Below, one piece after another: positions 41,200 to 49,905 of a stretch of DNA of 64,000 nt. This DNA is from an uncultured Chitinophagaceae bacterium (GTDB taxonomy: Bacteria; Bacteroidota; Bacteroidia; Chitinophagales; Chitinophagaceae): positions 21,828-85,827 of the forward strand of contig CALESY010000036.1 in assembly GCA_937919945.1 (NCBI GenBank). Direction: 5' to 3'. Position 1 is the stretch's first letter; every line of letters begins with the position of its first letter. Below the pieces are notes generated by a model. It saw only the letters and a program-made list of their open reading frames with translations, had not been told where the DNA came from and searched no databases. The position numbers and the translations under genes were made by a program.

Positions 41200-42849
41200 T
41201 TACTTCGCAAACTCTATATTTACCAATGTACCCCTTCCAGGTTGAGATTGTATCTGCACATCTCCGTTCATCATATATACACGCGAGAAAATATTGCGCC
41301 ATCCAATGCCGCTACTGGTTTCAATATTGGCAGTATCAAAACCTACGCCATTGTCTTTGATAGACAGGTACACTTTTTCAGCATTATAGTCCAGCATCAC
41401 CTCTACACGGTTGGCTTTGCTGTGTTTTATCATATTGTTCACCACCTCTTGCACTATGCGGTAGATGGCTATTTCTACAGAGCTGTCAAGGCGTTCATTA
41501 CCCGCACTTATCAACAGGTCAATATGCATCAGGCCTGTATCATTAATCTTGGCTGCCAGTTCGTTTAGTGCAGGTTCTATGCCTTTTTCCATAAGGCTTG
41601 TTGGCATCAGGTTATGCGATATGGTACGCACTTCTTTTACCGAATCGTCAATCAGTTTCTTGGCATTATCTACCAGTTTGGCTTCGTCGTTGTTGTAAGA
41701 GTCCATGGCAGATATATTCATCTTCGCAGCAGATAGCATTTGCCCCAGACTGTCGTGCAGTTCTCTTGCTATGCGTACGCGTTCTTTTTCTTCGGCTTCC
41801 ATCACTGCTTTGAAGCGAAGTTTCTGTTGCAGGGCAATGCGCTCATCCATTTCTGCTTTTTTCTTCACTTTATAGCGGGTATATATCACCCAAAATGCAG
41901 CAATAAGTATAAAAAAGCCTGCTACAGATGATATGAGTAATAACTGCGTCTTACGTTTTTCTTCTACGTTCTTTTTTTGCAACAGCAGGTTTTCACGTTC
42001 TTTCTTTTCTGTTTCGTACAAGGTGCGGTACTCAGCTGTTTTGATGGCTGTTTCGTCTTTGAAGATAGAGTCGCGAAGGTTTTTCAGGTTGAGCATGGTT
42101 TCGTACGATAGCTTAGCTTCTCCGCATTCGCTGTATGCCCACGCCAGCATGTGAATGGCATACATTAAGCCCTCCGGCAGCTTCACCGCTTTATATAGCG
42201 ATACGGCTGTTTGATAATAGCCAATGGCGCGTCTGCAATCGCCTTCGCTGTTGTAATAGCTGCCTAGTTTTACATTGGCAAAAGCTATCTTGATGGTATC
42301 ATTGGATTTGATGGCATAATTCAATGCCATATCAAAACATTGTTTCCCACTAATAGTATCTTTAAAATGGCGGTACTTTAACTCGCCCAGTATTGCATAT
42401 AGGTAAGACCGCTCTGCATAATGGCTATCTGTTTTGTTCAACAGTTGCTCTGCTTCTTTCAGGTAATACAGCGATGAATCATCTTTGGATTTTTCAAAAT
42501 AGATAGCTCCTATTTGCCTGTCTGCAATCCATATCAATGAATCCACCCTACAGGCAATGGCTGTTTTTCTGGCAAGGTGCATCCATTGCAGGCTTGCATT
42601 TTTGTCTTGCAGAAAATAGTGCGCACTCGCCATTTTTAGTTGGGCACGGCTTAATGTATTACAGTTGTTGCTCCGTTCTGCGTATTGCAGTGCCTCTGTT
42701 GCTGTTTTCATGTAAGCGGCATAGTCTCCTTTCCTGAAAACAGAGTCCTCTATGTGCTGGTAGGTTGCATATCTGTCTTGAGCATACAGAGCTATATTAC
42801 TGCAAAAGCAGCAAAGGGTAATAATGATATAAACATACAGCTTGCGCAA
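41200..42849 (-). CDS. TPR sensor histidine kinase (HisKA_3), orphan
   Basis: A 549-residue sensor kinase. Signal peptide 1-24, a periplasmic TPR-like helical region (about 30-290; AYMKTATEALQYAER, FANVKLGSYYNSEGDC), a coiled coil, a membrane helix at about 304-324, and a cytoplasmic kinase: HisKA_3 with RELHDSLGQMLSAAKM (phospho-acceptor His365) and HATPase with VVNNMIKHSKANRVEV and IKDNGVGFD. The kinase partners of this class are LuxR/NarL-type regulators, but none is adjacent. Translation appears to start at TTG 42849, since an in-frame stop lies just upstream and the signal peptide begins there. Confidence 0.9.
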   Translation of the reverse strand: MRKLYVYIIITLCCFCSNIALYAQDRYATYQHIEDSVFRKGDYAAYMKTATEALQYAERSNNCNTLSRAQLKMASAHYFLQDKNASLQWMHLARKTAIACRVDSLIWIADRQIGAIYFEKSKDDSSLYYLKEAEQLLNKTDSHYAERSYLYAILGELKYRHFKDTISGKQCFDMALNYAIKSNDTIKIAFANVKLGSYYNSEGDCRRAIGYYQTAVSLYKAVKLPEGLMYAIHMLAWAYSECGEAKLSYETMLNLKNLRDSIFKDETAIKTAEYRTLYETEKKERENLLLQKKNVEEKRKTQLLLISSVAGFFILIAAFWVIYTRYKVKKKAEMDERIALQQKLRFKAVMEAEEKERVRIARELHDSLGQMLSAAKMNISAMDSYNNDEAKLVDNAKKLIDDSVKEVRTISHNLMPTSLMEKGIEPALNELAAKINDTGLMHIDLLISAGNERLDSSVEIAIYRIVQEVVNNMIKHSKANRVEVMLDYNAEKVYLSIKDNGVGFDTANIETSSGIGWRNIFSRVYMMNGDVQIQSQPGRGTLVNIEFAK

Positions 42850-42912
42850 ATGCCTGAATTATCAGGCAATTTACCAAACTGTATGCGCTTACCAATACCC
42901 CGAATTGGGTAT

Positions 42913-43296
42913 TTATGCCAAAGCGGGCGTTGCACTAACTTGTGTCTGTTGAATCCTGCTTTTGAAATAATAAGAAACAGCCAAAAGCAGTAAAAAGAAT
43001 AATGGAGCTATAAATGGTGTATTAGTAGCAATATGCGCCCATACTGCCCCCAGCAGTGTAAAGGTAAAACCTGCGTACGCCCATTCTTTCAGTTTACTCC
43101 ACCAAGGATTTACCAATGCTAACGCACCCAGTAGCTTTGATACGCCTAGTATACTTACCATGAAGGCCGGTATGCCCAGTTGTGTCATTCCTGTCATTAG
43201 TTCAGGATTTTTCGTCAGGTACATAAAGCTGCTCATCAGGAAGCCTATGCTTAACAATCCCGTTGTTGCCCAATAAATAATTTTGTCTCTTTTCAT
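42913..43296 (-). CDS. DoxX-like family membrane protein
   Basis: A 127-residue inner-membrane protein with four helices: WATTGLLSIGFLMSSFMYL, MVSILGVSKLLGALALVNP, WAYAGFTFTLLGAVWAHIA and FIAPLFFLLLLAVSYYF. GVSKLLGALALV and the basic inter-helix LKEWAYAG are typical of the DoxX/DUF417-like group. The family includes thiosulfate:quinone reductase subunits and detoxification proteins, but the specific role is unknown. ATG at 43296 is preferred to TTG at 43320. It is divergent from the HxlR gene, with a perfect 30-nt palindrome between, so it is the likely target of that regulator. Confidence 0.85.
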   Translation of the reverse strand: MKRDKIIYWATTGLLSIGFLMSSFMYLTKNPELMTGMTQLGIPAFMVSILGVSKLLGALALVNPWWSKLKEWAYAGFTFTLLGAVWAHIATNTPFIAPLFFLLLLAVSYYFKSRIQQTQVSATPALA

Positions 43297-43345
43297 CAGT
43301 TGTTCGATTTTATTATGCAAACCTCCGTATATTTGCTATACTATT

Positions 43346-43375
43346 TATACTACTATACTTTTGTATAGTAGTATA
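43346..43375. promoter_or_regulatory. HxlR operator: perfect inverted repeat between divergent genes
   Basis: Two 13-bp arms, TATACTACTATAC and its exact complement, flank TTTT. The site lies 50 nt from the DoxX start and 21 nt from the HxlR start, ideally placed to regulate both. Further TATAC copies precede it at 43337 and nearby. HxlR proteins bind as dimers to such palindromes, so autoregulation and control of DoxX are likely; this is inference from position. Confidence 0.75.
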
Positions 43376-43395
43376 CTACAGGAAAGCAGGTGTTT

Positions 43396-43776
43396 ATGGC
43401 TACAAGTAAACTGAAAGACGATACGTGCCCTTCAGAAGGTAATCATACAGAATGTGGCAAACGCATTATGGCTGTACGCGATGCGCTGGACATCATCAGT
43501 GGTAAGTGGAAACTACCCATCATATTCGCACTTACTTTCGGCGACAAACGCTTTAAAGAAATGGAGCGTGATATACATGGTATCACCGCGAAGATGCTGT
43601 CGAAAGAACTAAAGGACCTGGAACTGAACGATTTGGTGAAGCGCACTGTGTATGATACTATGCCGGTAACAGTAGAGTATTCACTGACGGACTACGGCAG
43701 AACACTGAAGAAAGTTATTATAGAATTGCATACATGGGGCGAACAACATCGCAAACGCATATTGGGCAGGAAGTAG
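43396..43776 (+). CDS. HxlR family winged-helix regulator
   Basis: A 126-residue regulator. The HxlR signature is complete: CPSEGNHTECGKRIMAVRDALD with two cysteines, IISGKWKLPIIFALTFGDKRFKEMERDI (helices and recognition region), ITAKMLSKELKDLELNDLVKR and PVTVEYSLTDYGRTL. Family members such as HypR and QorR sense reactive electrophiles or disulfide stress through an N-terminal Cys; Cys at about residues 10 and 18 is suitable. ATG at 43396 is preferred to GTG at 43390. It is divergent from the DoxX gene and overlaps its control region. Confidence 0.93.
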   Translation: MATSKLKDDTCPSEGNHTECGKRIMAVRDALDIISGKWKLPIIFALTFGDKRFKEMERDIHGITAKMLSKELKDLELNDLVKRTVYDTMPVTVEYSLTDYGRTLKKVIIELHTWGEQHRKRILGRK

Positions 43777-43816
43777 TCGTTTTATTTTACCTCAATTATT
43801 TGCTATCTTTCATGCT

Positions 43817-44470
43817 ATGCAATCCTCTTATGGCTGCCTGCTTATACATGGCTTAGGTGGTGGTGTACATGAAGTAGAACCATTGGTGCAACCTTTGGAA
43901 GCAAAGGGTTATATAGTGGCGGCACCCAAACTAAAGGGGCATAGTGGAGATGTCAAGGATTTGAAGTTGAGCGATTATAAGCAATGGATTTTTTCTGCCG
44001 AAACAGCTTTACTGAAATTGATACAGCAATGCAAAAAGATTTTCATTGTAGGGCAAGGTATGGGCGGGCTGATAGCTATAGAGCTGGCAACACGCTACAA
44101 TATTGCAGCATTGGTTTGTATCAATACCCCTGCATACAGCAGATTTATTATCAGTAAAGTGCTGACGGGTGGAGGCAAACTACCCTGGGCCACTATTAAA
44201 AATCTGCGCGCATTACTGGCAAAAGTAAAGCCACTGATGCAACGCATAAAAATACCTGTTAAGATAGCCCAGTCGGAAGACGACAATACATCGCGCAATG
44301 CAAGTGCTGCCTACCTGATGAAGCATATACACTCTGTTGTAAAGCAACCTTCTTATTATTCAGGAGCAGGACATTCCATCATGCTTAGTAATCAGCAAGA
44401 TGCATTGGTACAGGATGTAATTGGTTTTTTTGATATGCTTGAGAAAGTGAAGATGCCTGCAGATTCTTAA
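43817..44470 (+). CDS. Alpha/beta hydrolase fold protein without nucleophile Ser
   Basis: A 217-residue protein of the carboxylesterase-like alpha/beta hydrolase group: LIHGLGGGVHEVEPLVQPLE at the oxyanion loop, GYIVAAPKLKGHSGD, then the nucleophile elbow IVGQGMGGLIAIELA, where the expected GxSxG Ser is Gly81. The acid (Asp154 or 155 in QSEDD) and His185 (GAGHSIML) are kept. AGT to GGT would need one base change. It may be inactive, use another residue or be damaged recently. It lies 40 nt after the HxlR gene on the same strand and may be cotranscribed. Confidence 0.85.
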   Translation: MQSSYGCLLIHGLGGGVHEVEPLVQPLEAKGYIVAAPKLKGHSGDVKDLKLSDYKQWIFSAETALLKLIQQCKKIFIVGQGMGGLIAIELATRYNIAALVCINTPAYSRFIISKVLTGGGKLPWATIKNLRALLAKVKPLMQRIKIPVKIAQSEDDNTSRNASAAYLMKHIHSVVKQPSYYSGAGHSIMLSNQQDALVQDVIGFFDMLEKVKMPADS

Positions 44471-44553
44471 AAAAACTTAAAAGCATGGCAATTTAATAGT
44501 GCATTAACGTTAAACGCCTAAGTTTACAACCTCACTAAAAAACAGGTACAATT

Positions 44554-44931
44554 ATGGACAACACAAATGCACTCAACTGGTTTGAGATACCCGCAACAGA
44601 CATCAACCGCGCAAAGGATTTTTATGCCAAAGCATTTGGTGTAGATATGGGCGAAACCATTGAAATGATGGGTATGCAAATGGCTTTCTTCCCCAATGCG
44701 GAAGGTAAAGTATCGGGTGGGCTTGTACAGAGCGAAATGCACAAACCATCTATGGACGGTTGTGTGGTATATCTGAATGCCAACCCCTCAATGGAAACAG
44801 TTATTGCAAACATTACAGCTGCCGGCGGCAATGTAATTATGCCCAAAACACATATCAGTGAAGACATAGGCTATATGGCTTTTTTTATAGACAGTGAGGG
44901 TAATAAAATGGCGCTACACTCTAACAACTAA
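44554..44931 (+). CDS. VOC family (glyoxalase-like) protein
   Basis: A 125-residue protein of the vicinal oxygen chelate superfamily, with the two beta-alpha-beta3 modules: NWFEIPATDINRAKDFYAKAFG, then CVVYLNANPSMETVIANITAAGG and GYMAFFIDSEGNKMALHS. Metal-site His/Glu residues are not obvious in the first module, which is common in the YwkD/DUF subgroup. These proteins serve as glyoxalase-like or antibiotic-resistance/sequestration enzymes; no substrate can be named. It is a single gene closed by a 19-bp terminator. Confidence 0.9.
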   Translation: MDNTNALNWFEIPATDINRAKDFYAKAFGVDMGETIEMMGMQMAFFPNAEGKVSGGLVQSEMHKPSMDGCVVYLNANPSMETVIANITAAGGNVIMPKTHISEDIGYMAFFIDSEGNKMALHSNN

Positions 44932-44953
44932 TACCCCACTTTTAAAAAAAACT

Positions 44954-44994
44954 TTAATACAAATAGGGTGCTATCAGCACCCTATTTGTATTAA
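44954..44994. terminator. Strong terminator after VOC gene
   Basis: A 19-bp perfect stem (core AAATAGGGTGCT / AGCACCCTATTT) with an ATC loop, T-rich on both strands. Confidence 0.9.
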
Positions 44995-45094
44995 TATAAA
45001 CTTTGAGTTACATGTTGTTTTTTAACTTGACAGTTGTTTACAAAAACCCTCAACCTGTGTATATTTACCTTTTGCTGAAATAAGGATATGTGAT

Positions 45095-45631
45095 ATGAAA
45101 AGAATAGTAACGCTTATAAGTATTGTATTAATAGTAAATGGTGCCTATGCGCAGGCTGATATACAGAAGCTACGCCCATCAGTAAAGGCGGCTGCTAAAA
45201 AAATGAACGATGCATTAGTAAAGAAAAACCTGCAAGAGTTTGTAAAAACAACACACCCTAAAGTAATAGAGGGCACGCCGGGTGGTGCGGAAAAAATTAT
45301 AAAAGATCTGGAAGCCCAACTGACAGCTATTGAAAAAGATGGAGCCAATATTGTGTCTGCATGGACAGGTGAGGCATCTTCGATTATAGATACTGCAGGC
45401 GAATACCAATGTACTATACCACAATACATGAAGCGCAATATTAAGGACCCGAAAGGTGTACTTACTACCCAAACCACACTGATAGCTACATCGCCAGATA
45501 AGGGAAAGACATGGTACTTTATTGATGCAACTGACAGAACACTGGCACAATGGAAAACTGTTTTTCCAACTCTTAGCAGTCAGCTGGTTATTAAACCATC
45601 ACCTGAGCCTAAATTTGAATCTGCGAAATAG
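45095..45631 (+). CDS. Hypothetical secreted protein
   Basis: A 178-residue protein with signal peptide ending AYAQ (residue 20). The mature part begins with a long basic helix (IQKLRPSVKAAAKKMNDALVKKNLQ) and then mixed strand and helix including SAWTGEASSIIDTAGEYQCTIPQYM and GKTWYFIDATDRTLAQWK. It resembles a family of small periplasmic proteins of Bacteroidota with an NTF2-like or PliI-like outline, but I cannot name it. The stop touches the end of the convergent GT4 gene with no gap. Function unknown. Confidence 0.7.
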   Translation: MKRIVTLISIVLIVNGAYAQADIQKLRPSVKAAAKKMNDALVKKNLQEFVKTTHPKVIEGTPGGAEKIIKDLEAQLTAIEKDGANIVSAWTGEASSIIDTAGEYQCTIPQYMKRNIKDPKGVLTTQTTLIATSPDKGKTWYFIDATDRTLAQWKTVFPTLSSQLVIKPSPEPKFESAK

Positions 45632-46780
45632 TTACAATGATTGATAGATCTGCATAACGGATGCAGCACAACGTGATGGTGTGAATTTTTGAGCCTGTAC
45701 CAATCCTTTGGCAGCCATAGATGACCGTAGTGTACTATCATCAGCTAATTGCTGCATAGCTGTAGCAATTTCAGGTACACTTAGCGGGTTGATATAGTAG
45801 GCAGCATCTCCGCCGGTTTCCGGCATACACGAAGTGTTAGAAGTGATAACAGGTGTACCACTCCACATAGCCTCCAGTATAGGTATGCCAAATCCCTCAT
45901 ACAATGATGGGTATATCAATGCCAATGCAGACTGGTATATGGCAGGGAAATCTGTCGCACTTGTAAAATCTGCATCGTTTTTTGCTGCTGTTTGTTCCGA
46001 TAAAAAAATGACTTGTCCTCCTAATCCCTGTGCGGCGATGTATGCTTTTACTTCCTGCATATATGTTTTGCCTGTACCTATCACAACAAGGGGTATTTGT
46101 ATACTTCCTTTTAGTTGCTGCATGGCTTTGCAGATATTCAGCAGATTTTTCCGCTCTATAACGCTACCTACGTACAAAAAATAAGTATCAGGTAGTGCGT
46201 ACTTCTGCCTTACACGTTGTTTTTCTTCAATGCTATGTTGTTGTTCAAATATCGGGTTGCAGCTTTGGTAGCATATGTCAATTTTGTCTGCAGGAGTATT
46301 GTAATAGTGTATTATATCTTCCTTAGTCTGTTGGCTGATAGCAATAACTTTATCAGCATATCGGCATGAATGGCTGAATTTTCTACGGTATATAATATTG
46401 TCCGCAGCTTTATATTGTTTGGGATAACGCTCAAATATCAGGTCGTGTATGCTGACGATGGTTTTAATGCCTGTACGTTCTATACCAACAGGTATTTCAT
46501 TACTGATGCCGTGATATAAATCTATGCGTAGTTTTTTAAGGTCGGTTGTTACATACTTGCTGCGCCATAATGATGGTAGCATACCATATATGCCGGATGG
46601 TTTGATGGTATGAACATGACGATATGATGAAACATCAAACATATCAGTTTGCCTGGTTGTGGCAAGATAGTATTCATTATCAGGATAGCCGGCAACCAGT
46701 GAGGCTATCAACGAGCGGCTATAGTTGCCAAGCCCGGTATTGTTGAGGTAAGCACGTTTGGCATCAAATGCTATGCGCAT
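45632..46780 (-). CDS. Glycosyltransferase family 4 protein
   Basis: A 382-residue GT-B-fold glycosyltransferase. N-terminal acceptor domain (IAFDAKRAYLNNTGLGNYSRSL), then the C-terminal donor domain with YVGSVIERKNLLNICKAMQQ, PLVVIGTG and the GT4 motif PSLYEGFGIPILEAMWSGTPVI with the E-x7-E pair. Transfers a sugar to a lipid or glycan acceptor at the inner membrane. A TAAGTTTG promoter box on the minus strand at 46798-46791 lies in the 31-nt gap after the CrtI-like gene, 10 nt before its ATG. Substrate unknown; no adjacent export genes. Confidence 0.92.
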   Translation of the reverse strand: MRIAFDAKRAYLNNTGLGNYSRSLIASLVAGYPDNEYYLATTRQTDMFDVSSYRHVHTIKPSGIYGMLPSLWRSKYVTTDLKKLRIDLYHGISNEIPVGIERTGIKTIVSIHDLIFERYPKQYKAADNIIYRRKFSHSCRYADKVIAISQQTKEDIIHYYNTPADKIDICYQSCNPIFEQQHSIEEKQRVRQKYALPDTYFLYVGSVIERKNLLNICKAMQQLKGSIQIPLVVIGTGKTYMQEVKAYIAAQGLGGQVIFLSEQTAAKNDADFTSATDFPAIYQSALALIYPSLYEGFGIPILEAMWSGTPVITSNTSCMPETGGDAAYYINPLSVPEIATAMQQLADDSTLRSSMAAKGLVQAQKFTPSRCAASVMQIYQSL

Positions 46781-46790
46781 AATCAGTTAT

Positions 46791-46798
46791 CAAACTTA
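46791..46798 (-). promoter_or_regulatory. -7 box of the GT4 gene
   Basis: TAAGTTTG on the minus strand, ending 10 nt before the GT4 ATG at 46780, in the short gap after the CrtI-like gene. Confidence 0.45.
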
Positions 46799-46811
46799 AA
46801 AGTACCATAAA

Positions 46812-48533
46812 TTATTCAGCAGATGATTTTGATGATTGTCGTGTAGCAGCTTTTTGTGCAGGAGTGGGTGCTTGTTGCCAATTATCAGGATATGGTATAA
46901 ATGCTTCGGCATGTTGCAATACCTCTAATGGTATTTTGCCGTCCATGTAGCCTGCCAGTAGCTTAAAGGCTTCCGGGTTCTCTTTTTGCAGTATGAGGAG
47001 AGATGCATTCGTGCCCGCTTTTACTGCTATAGGTACACCACCGCCTAATTCAGCCCAATGCCCGCCTAGCAACAGGTTTTTTACCGGTGTTTGGTAATGG
47101 GCTATTTTGTTTTGCATATTCTTCTTGCCTGGTTTAGCGCCCATCATGGTGCCGCCGCGGTTGCCAGTGTATCGCCAGTGTGTAACAGGTGTTGCTACGT
47201 CATAGAATAATATATGAGAACGCAACCCTGGTGCTACCATGTCTTCTACCCGCTGAATGATGATGTCTGCAATTTCAGCTTTCAGGTTTTTGTACGCATC
47301 GCCACGTGTATAGTTACCGTTATCATCCTTGCCTGTTTTCCACTCGTTGCTGTAATCCATAAAAGCAGGCATAAATAGTGTAAGTGTGCCGCAGCCTTCA
47401 GGGGCCAGCGAAGCATCTCTGAATGATGGTGCAAGTATGCTTATCTCACTCGTAAGCGGGTTGCCATCGCATTGCTCACCTGTTGCAGCACTTTCTGTTA
47501 CAATATGTACCAGTTCTTCATTAAATCCTAATTGTGATGGTGGACAGTCTAATGCTATAGATATGGTTACGGATGAGCTGTATATATCTGCATCTTTCAA
47601 CTTACTTTTCAGCTTGGCGGGTATAGCATCTGCCGGCAGCATTTTCTCATATAGTGTTTCTATATCGCATGCGGCTACTACGTACTTGCTCTTTACGGTG
47701 TATTCGGTATTGAGGTGTGTAAATCGTACGCCTGTTGCTTTGCCGTTCTCAAGCAATATATCCTTTACAGGTGCTTTATAAAAAATGTCGTTTTTGTAGT
47801 ATTGTACTACATGCTCCAACCATTCGGGTATTACCTGCCCGCCACCTTTGGGCGGACTTTGGAAATCGCCATAGTATGCCCACCCAATGGGTACAAGACA
47901 AGATAGTAGTTCAGTTTCGCCGGTAAATATCTTGTGTATCTTTTCGTCTTTGAAAAATTTATTCAATCCTTTTTTCAATCCTTTTTCACCTGTGTACGAT
48001 ATGAATGGTATAAAAGGCATGGCAAACTTCAGCAATGGCAGTTTGTTTTTGATGCGCTCTATCGCAGTCATGCTTTCTTCGGTACGGAATATTTTACTGA
48101 ACTCGTTGAAAGACTTACCAAGCCTCTTTGCTGCTTTGAAGAAGCGTATCAGCCCATCCCGTTCATGCGGAAACTCACTAATCAATTGATCGCGTAGTTC
48201 ATCGGGGTTGTTCGTCAGCAGATAATCAAAACTCTCCCCTTTATATCGCCTGATGCGTCGTTGCGGTATGGCATTGGGGTGGTCTGCTCCTATGAGGTCG
48301 AATATTTTTGCAGCCATGCCGCCCGGCATACATTGATTCAGCCAGTGTATGGCAGTGTCAAACCTGAAATCTTTTCTTCTGAACCCGGCAAGATATCCAC
48401 CGGCATGTGGTTCTTTCTCCAGCACGCATACGCTAAAGCCTGCTTTGCTGAGTAAGGCGGCAGTGGTGAGTCCACCAACACCCGCACCTATTACGGCTAC
48501 GTCGTAGTATGGTTTTATGTCAGGCTTTTGCAT
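46812..48533 (-). CDS. CrtI/retinol-saturase-like FAD oxidoreductase
   Basis: A 573-residue flavoprotein of the phytoene desaturase/all-trans-retinol 13,14-reductase group. The dinucleotide site VIGAGVGGLTTAALLSKAGF ends with the acidic ELEKEPHAGG-like VLEKEPHAGG near residue 40. The C-terminal SLTLFM-like ...GTMMGAKPGK and GGHWAELGGGVPIAVKAG segments are typical of the NAD(P)/FAD family tail. It could act in carotenoid or other polyene desaturation, or reduce retinoids; no carotenoid genes are adjacent. It is followed by the GT4 gene on the same strand, with its own promoter. Confidence 0.88.
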   Translation of the reverse strand: MQKPDIKPYYDVAVIGAGVGGLTTAALLSKAGFSVCVLEKEPHAGGYLAGFRRKDFRFDTAIHWLNQCMPGGMAAKIFDLIGADHPNAIPQRRIRRYKGESFDYLLTNNPDELRDQLISEFPHERDGLIRFFKAAKRLGKSFNEFSKIFRTEESMTAIERIKNKLPLLKFAMPFIPFISYTGEKGLKKGLNKFFKDEKIHKIFTGETELLSCLVPIGWAYYGDFQSPPKGGGQVIPEWLEHVVQYYKNDIFYKAPVKDILLENGKATGVRFTHLNTEYTVKSKYVVAACDIETLYEKMLPADAIPAKLKSKLKDADIYSSSVTISIALDCPPSQLGFNEELVHIVTESAATGEQCDGNPLTSEISILAPSFRDASLAPEGCGTLTLFMPAFMDYSNEWKTGKDDNGNYTRGDAYKNLKAEIADIIIQRVEDMVAPGLRSHILFYDVATPVTHWRYTGNRGGTMMGAKPGKKNMQNKIAHYQTPVKNLLLGGHWAELGGGVPIAVKAGTNASLLILQKENPEAFKLLAGYMDGKIPLEVLQHAEAFIPYPDNWQQAPTPAQKAATRQSSKSSAE

Positions 48534-48598
48534 GTAAGGGGTAAACGACTTTTATATAGAGCCAACTAAAGATAGTGCAAATGAGTAACAGCACAATG

Positions 48599-49189
48599 CT
48601 ACATGCCTACTTCCTGCATACGTAGCATATACTTGCCAAGCACATCATACTCTATGTTTATAACAGTACCCTCTTCTATTTGTTGAAAATTGGTATGGTG
48701 GTAAGTATAGGGTATGATAGTAACAGTCAGTTCGTCTCTGCCTATGTTAAAAGCAGTAAGGCTCACTCCATTCAGACATACAGAGCCTTTCTCAATCACC
48801 AGAGCAGCATATTTTTCAGGGAAGCGAAAGCGGTATAGCCAGCTACCATCAAGCGTTTGTTTTTCTATACAGGTAGCTACGGCATCTACATGGCCTTGTA
48901 CAAAATGTCCATCAAGCCTGTCGCCTACTTTCATGGCACGTTCCAGATTCAGCATAGTGCCTGCCTGCCATGTGCTGAGGTTTGTTTTGCGAAGGGTTTC
49001 GTCAACAGCTGTTACTTTGTATTTGTTGCCATCTATAGCTACTACCGTCAGACATACGCCGTTGTGAGCTACCGACTGGTCTATCTTCAATTCGTGCGTT
49101 ATTGGGCTATCTACCCATACATCTATATTACTTCCCGATGGTGTGATGGAAACAACCTTTCCAACTGCCTCTATAATACCTGTAAACAT
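48599..49189 (-). CDS. ribE: Riboflavin synthase, alpha chain
   Basis: Dismutates two 6,7-dimethyl-8-ribityllumazine molecules to riboflavin. The 196 residues form two internal repeats: residues 1-97 start MFTGIIEAVGKVVSI, with NGVCLTVVAI, and residues 98-196 start HFVQGHVDAVATC with LNGVSLTAFNI, the lumazine-binding pattern. The Cys-bearing GVCLTV motif is typical. The gene is alone, 10 nt downstream of the lipoprotein gene on the same strand, and no other riboflavin gene is nearby. Confidence 0.96.
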   Translation of the reverse strand: MFTGIIEAVGKVVSITPSGSNIDVWVDSPITHELKIDQSVAHNGVCLTVVAIDGNKYKVTAVDETLRKTNLSTWQAGTMLNLERAMKVGDRLDGHFVQGHVDAVATCIEKQTLDGSWLYRFRFPEKYAALVIEKGSVCLNGVSLTAFNIGRDELTVTIIPYTYHHTNFQQIEEGTVINIEYDVLGKYMLRMQEVGM

Positions 49190-49199
49190 GGATGTAAAA

Positions 49200-49775
49200 C
49201 TACTTTTTTATAGCTACACCTTTGTGATAGCTGAGGCCTGTATCGCTGGCAACGGTAAAGAAGATGCTCAGTTTGGTATTGTCTGTCTGGTTTTTTTCTA
49301 CATAACCGCTTACAGTATCTTTTTGCCTACACAGGTATTGCCCTCCAATTACATTATCGAAGCCACCAATGTTTACAACGGCAGAATCTAAAAAAGCTTT
49401 ATAAAACCTGTCTGCACTCAGGCGTAGGGTTTCTGCACTGCAAAAACCCGTCATCCCCAGTTTTACTTTTGATCCGTTAATAGAAAATATTTGAATGGGG
49501 AATACGAGTGTCGTATCTTTTTTAAAGTCAGCATCCAATATGCTGTCTGTAAAAATATAGGTACCGCCCATTACATCTATGGGGTAGAAGCATTTTGAAT
49601 TATCAGGCTTCCCCGGAAAGTCCCAATTATAGTTAATAGCCTCGGGGTCGTTGCAATATGGGCGGTTCAGCCGTTCATCGTTTACATTGGCAACAGTATC
49701 TGCTTTGGTACACGATACTACATAAGCAGCCATTGCAAACAGAGCTAAAAAACTATATATATAATACTTTCTCAA
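49200..49775 (-). CDS. Chitinophagaceae-type lipoprotein
   Basis: A 191-residue lipoprotein: MRKYYIYSFLALFAMAAYVV then SCTKADT, Cys at about residue 22. The mature part contains RPYCNDPEAINYNWDFPG and later GMTGFCSAETLRLSAD and GQYLCRQKDTVSGYVEK, with paired cysteines. This RPYCNDP...NWDFPG motif belongs to a set of Chitinophagaceae lipoproteins of unknown function known to me only as a pattern. The gene appears to start at TTG 49775. It shares a direction with ribE downstream (10 nt), possibly one transcript. Confidence 0.75.
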   Translation of the reverse strand: MRKYYIYSFLALFAMAAYVVSCTKADTVANVNDERLNRPYCNDPEAINYNWDFPGKPDNSKCFYPIDVMGGTYIFTDSILDADFKKDTTLVFPIQIFSINGSKVKLGMTGFCSAETLRLSADRFYKAFLDSAVVNIGGFDNVIGGQYLCRQKDTVSGYVEKNQTDNTKLSIFFTVASDTGLSYHKGVAIKK

Positions 49776-49842
49776 AATCCGTACACTATAAAACGTTCTG
49801 AATACCCTAAAATTATCCGATTTGACGGAAACTGCCTAAAAA

Positions 49843-49873
49843 TTTGCTCAAATGTCAAAAAATACTACCTTTG
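49843..49873 (+). promoter_or_regulatory. Promoter of rpsU
   Basis: TTTG at 49843-49846, 19 bp, TACCTTTG at 49866-49873: an ideal Bacteroidota promoter, 32 nt before the rpsU ATG. Confidence 0.8.
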
Positions 49874-49905
49874 CCATCCCAAATGCTAAAAGGGGGTATA
49901 ATTAT

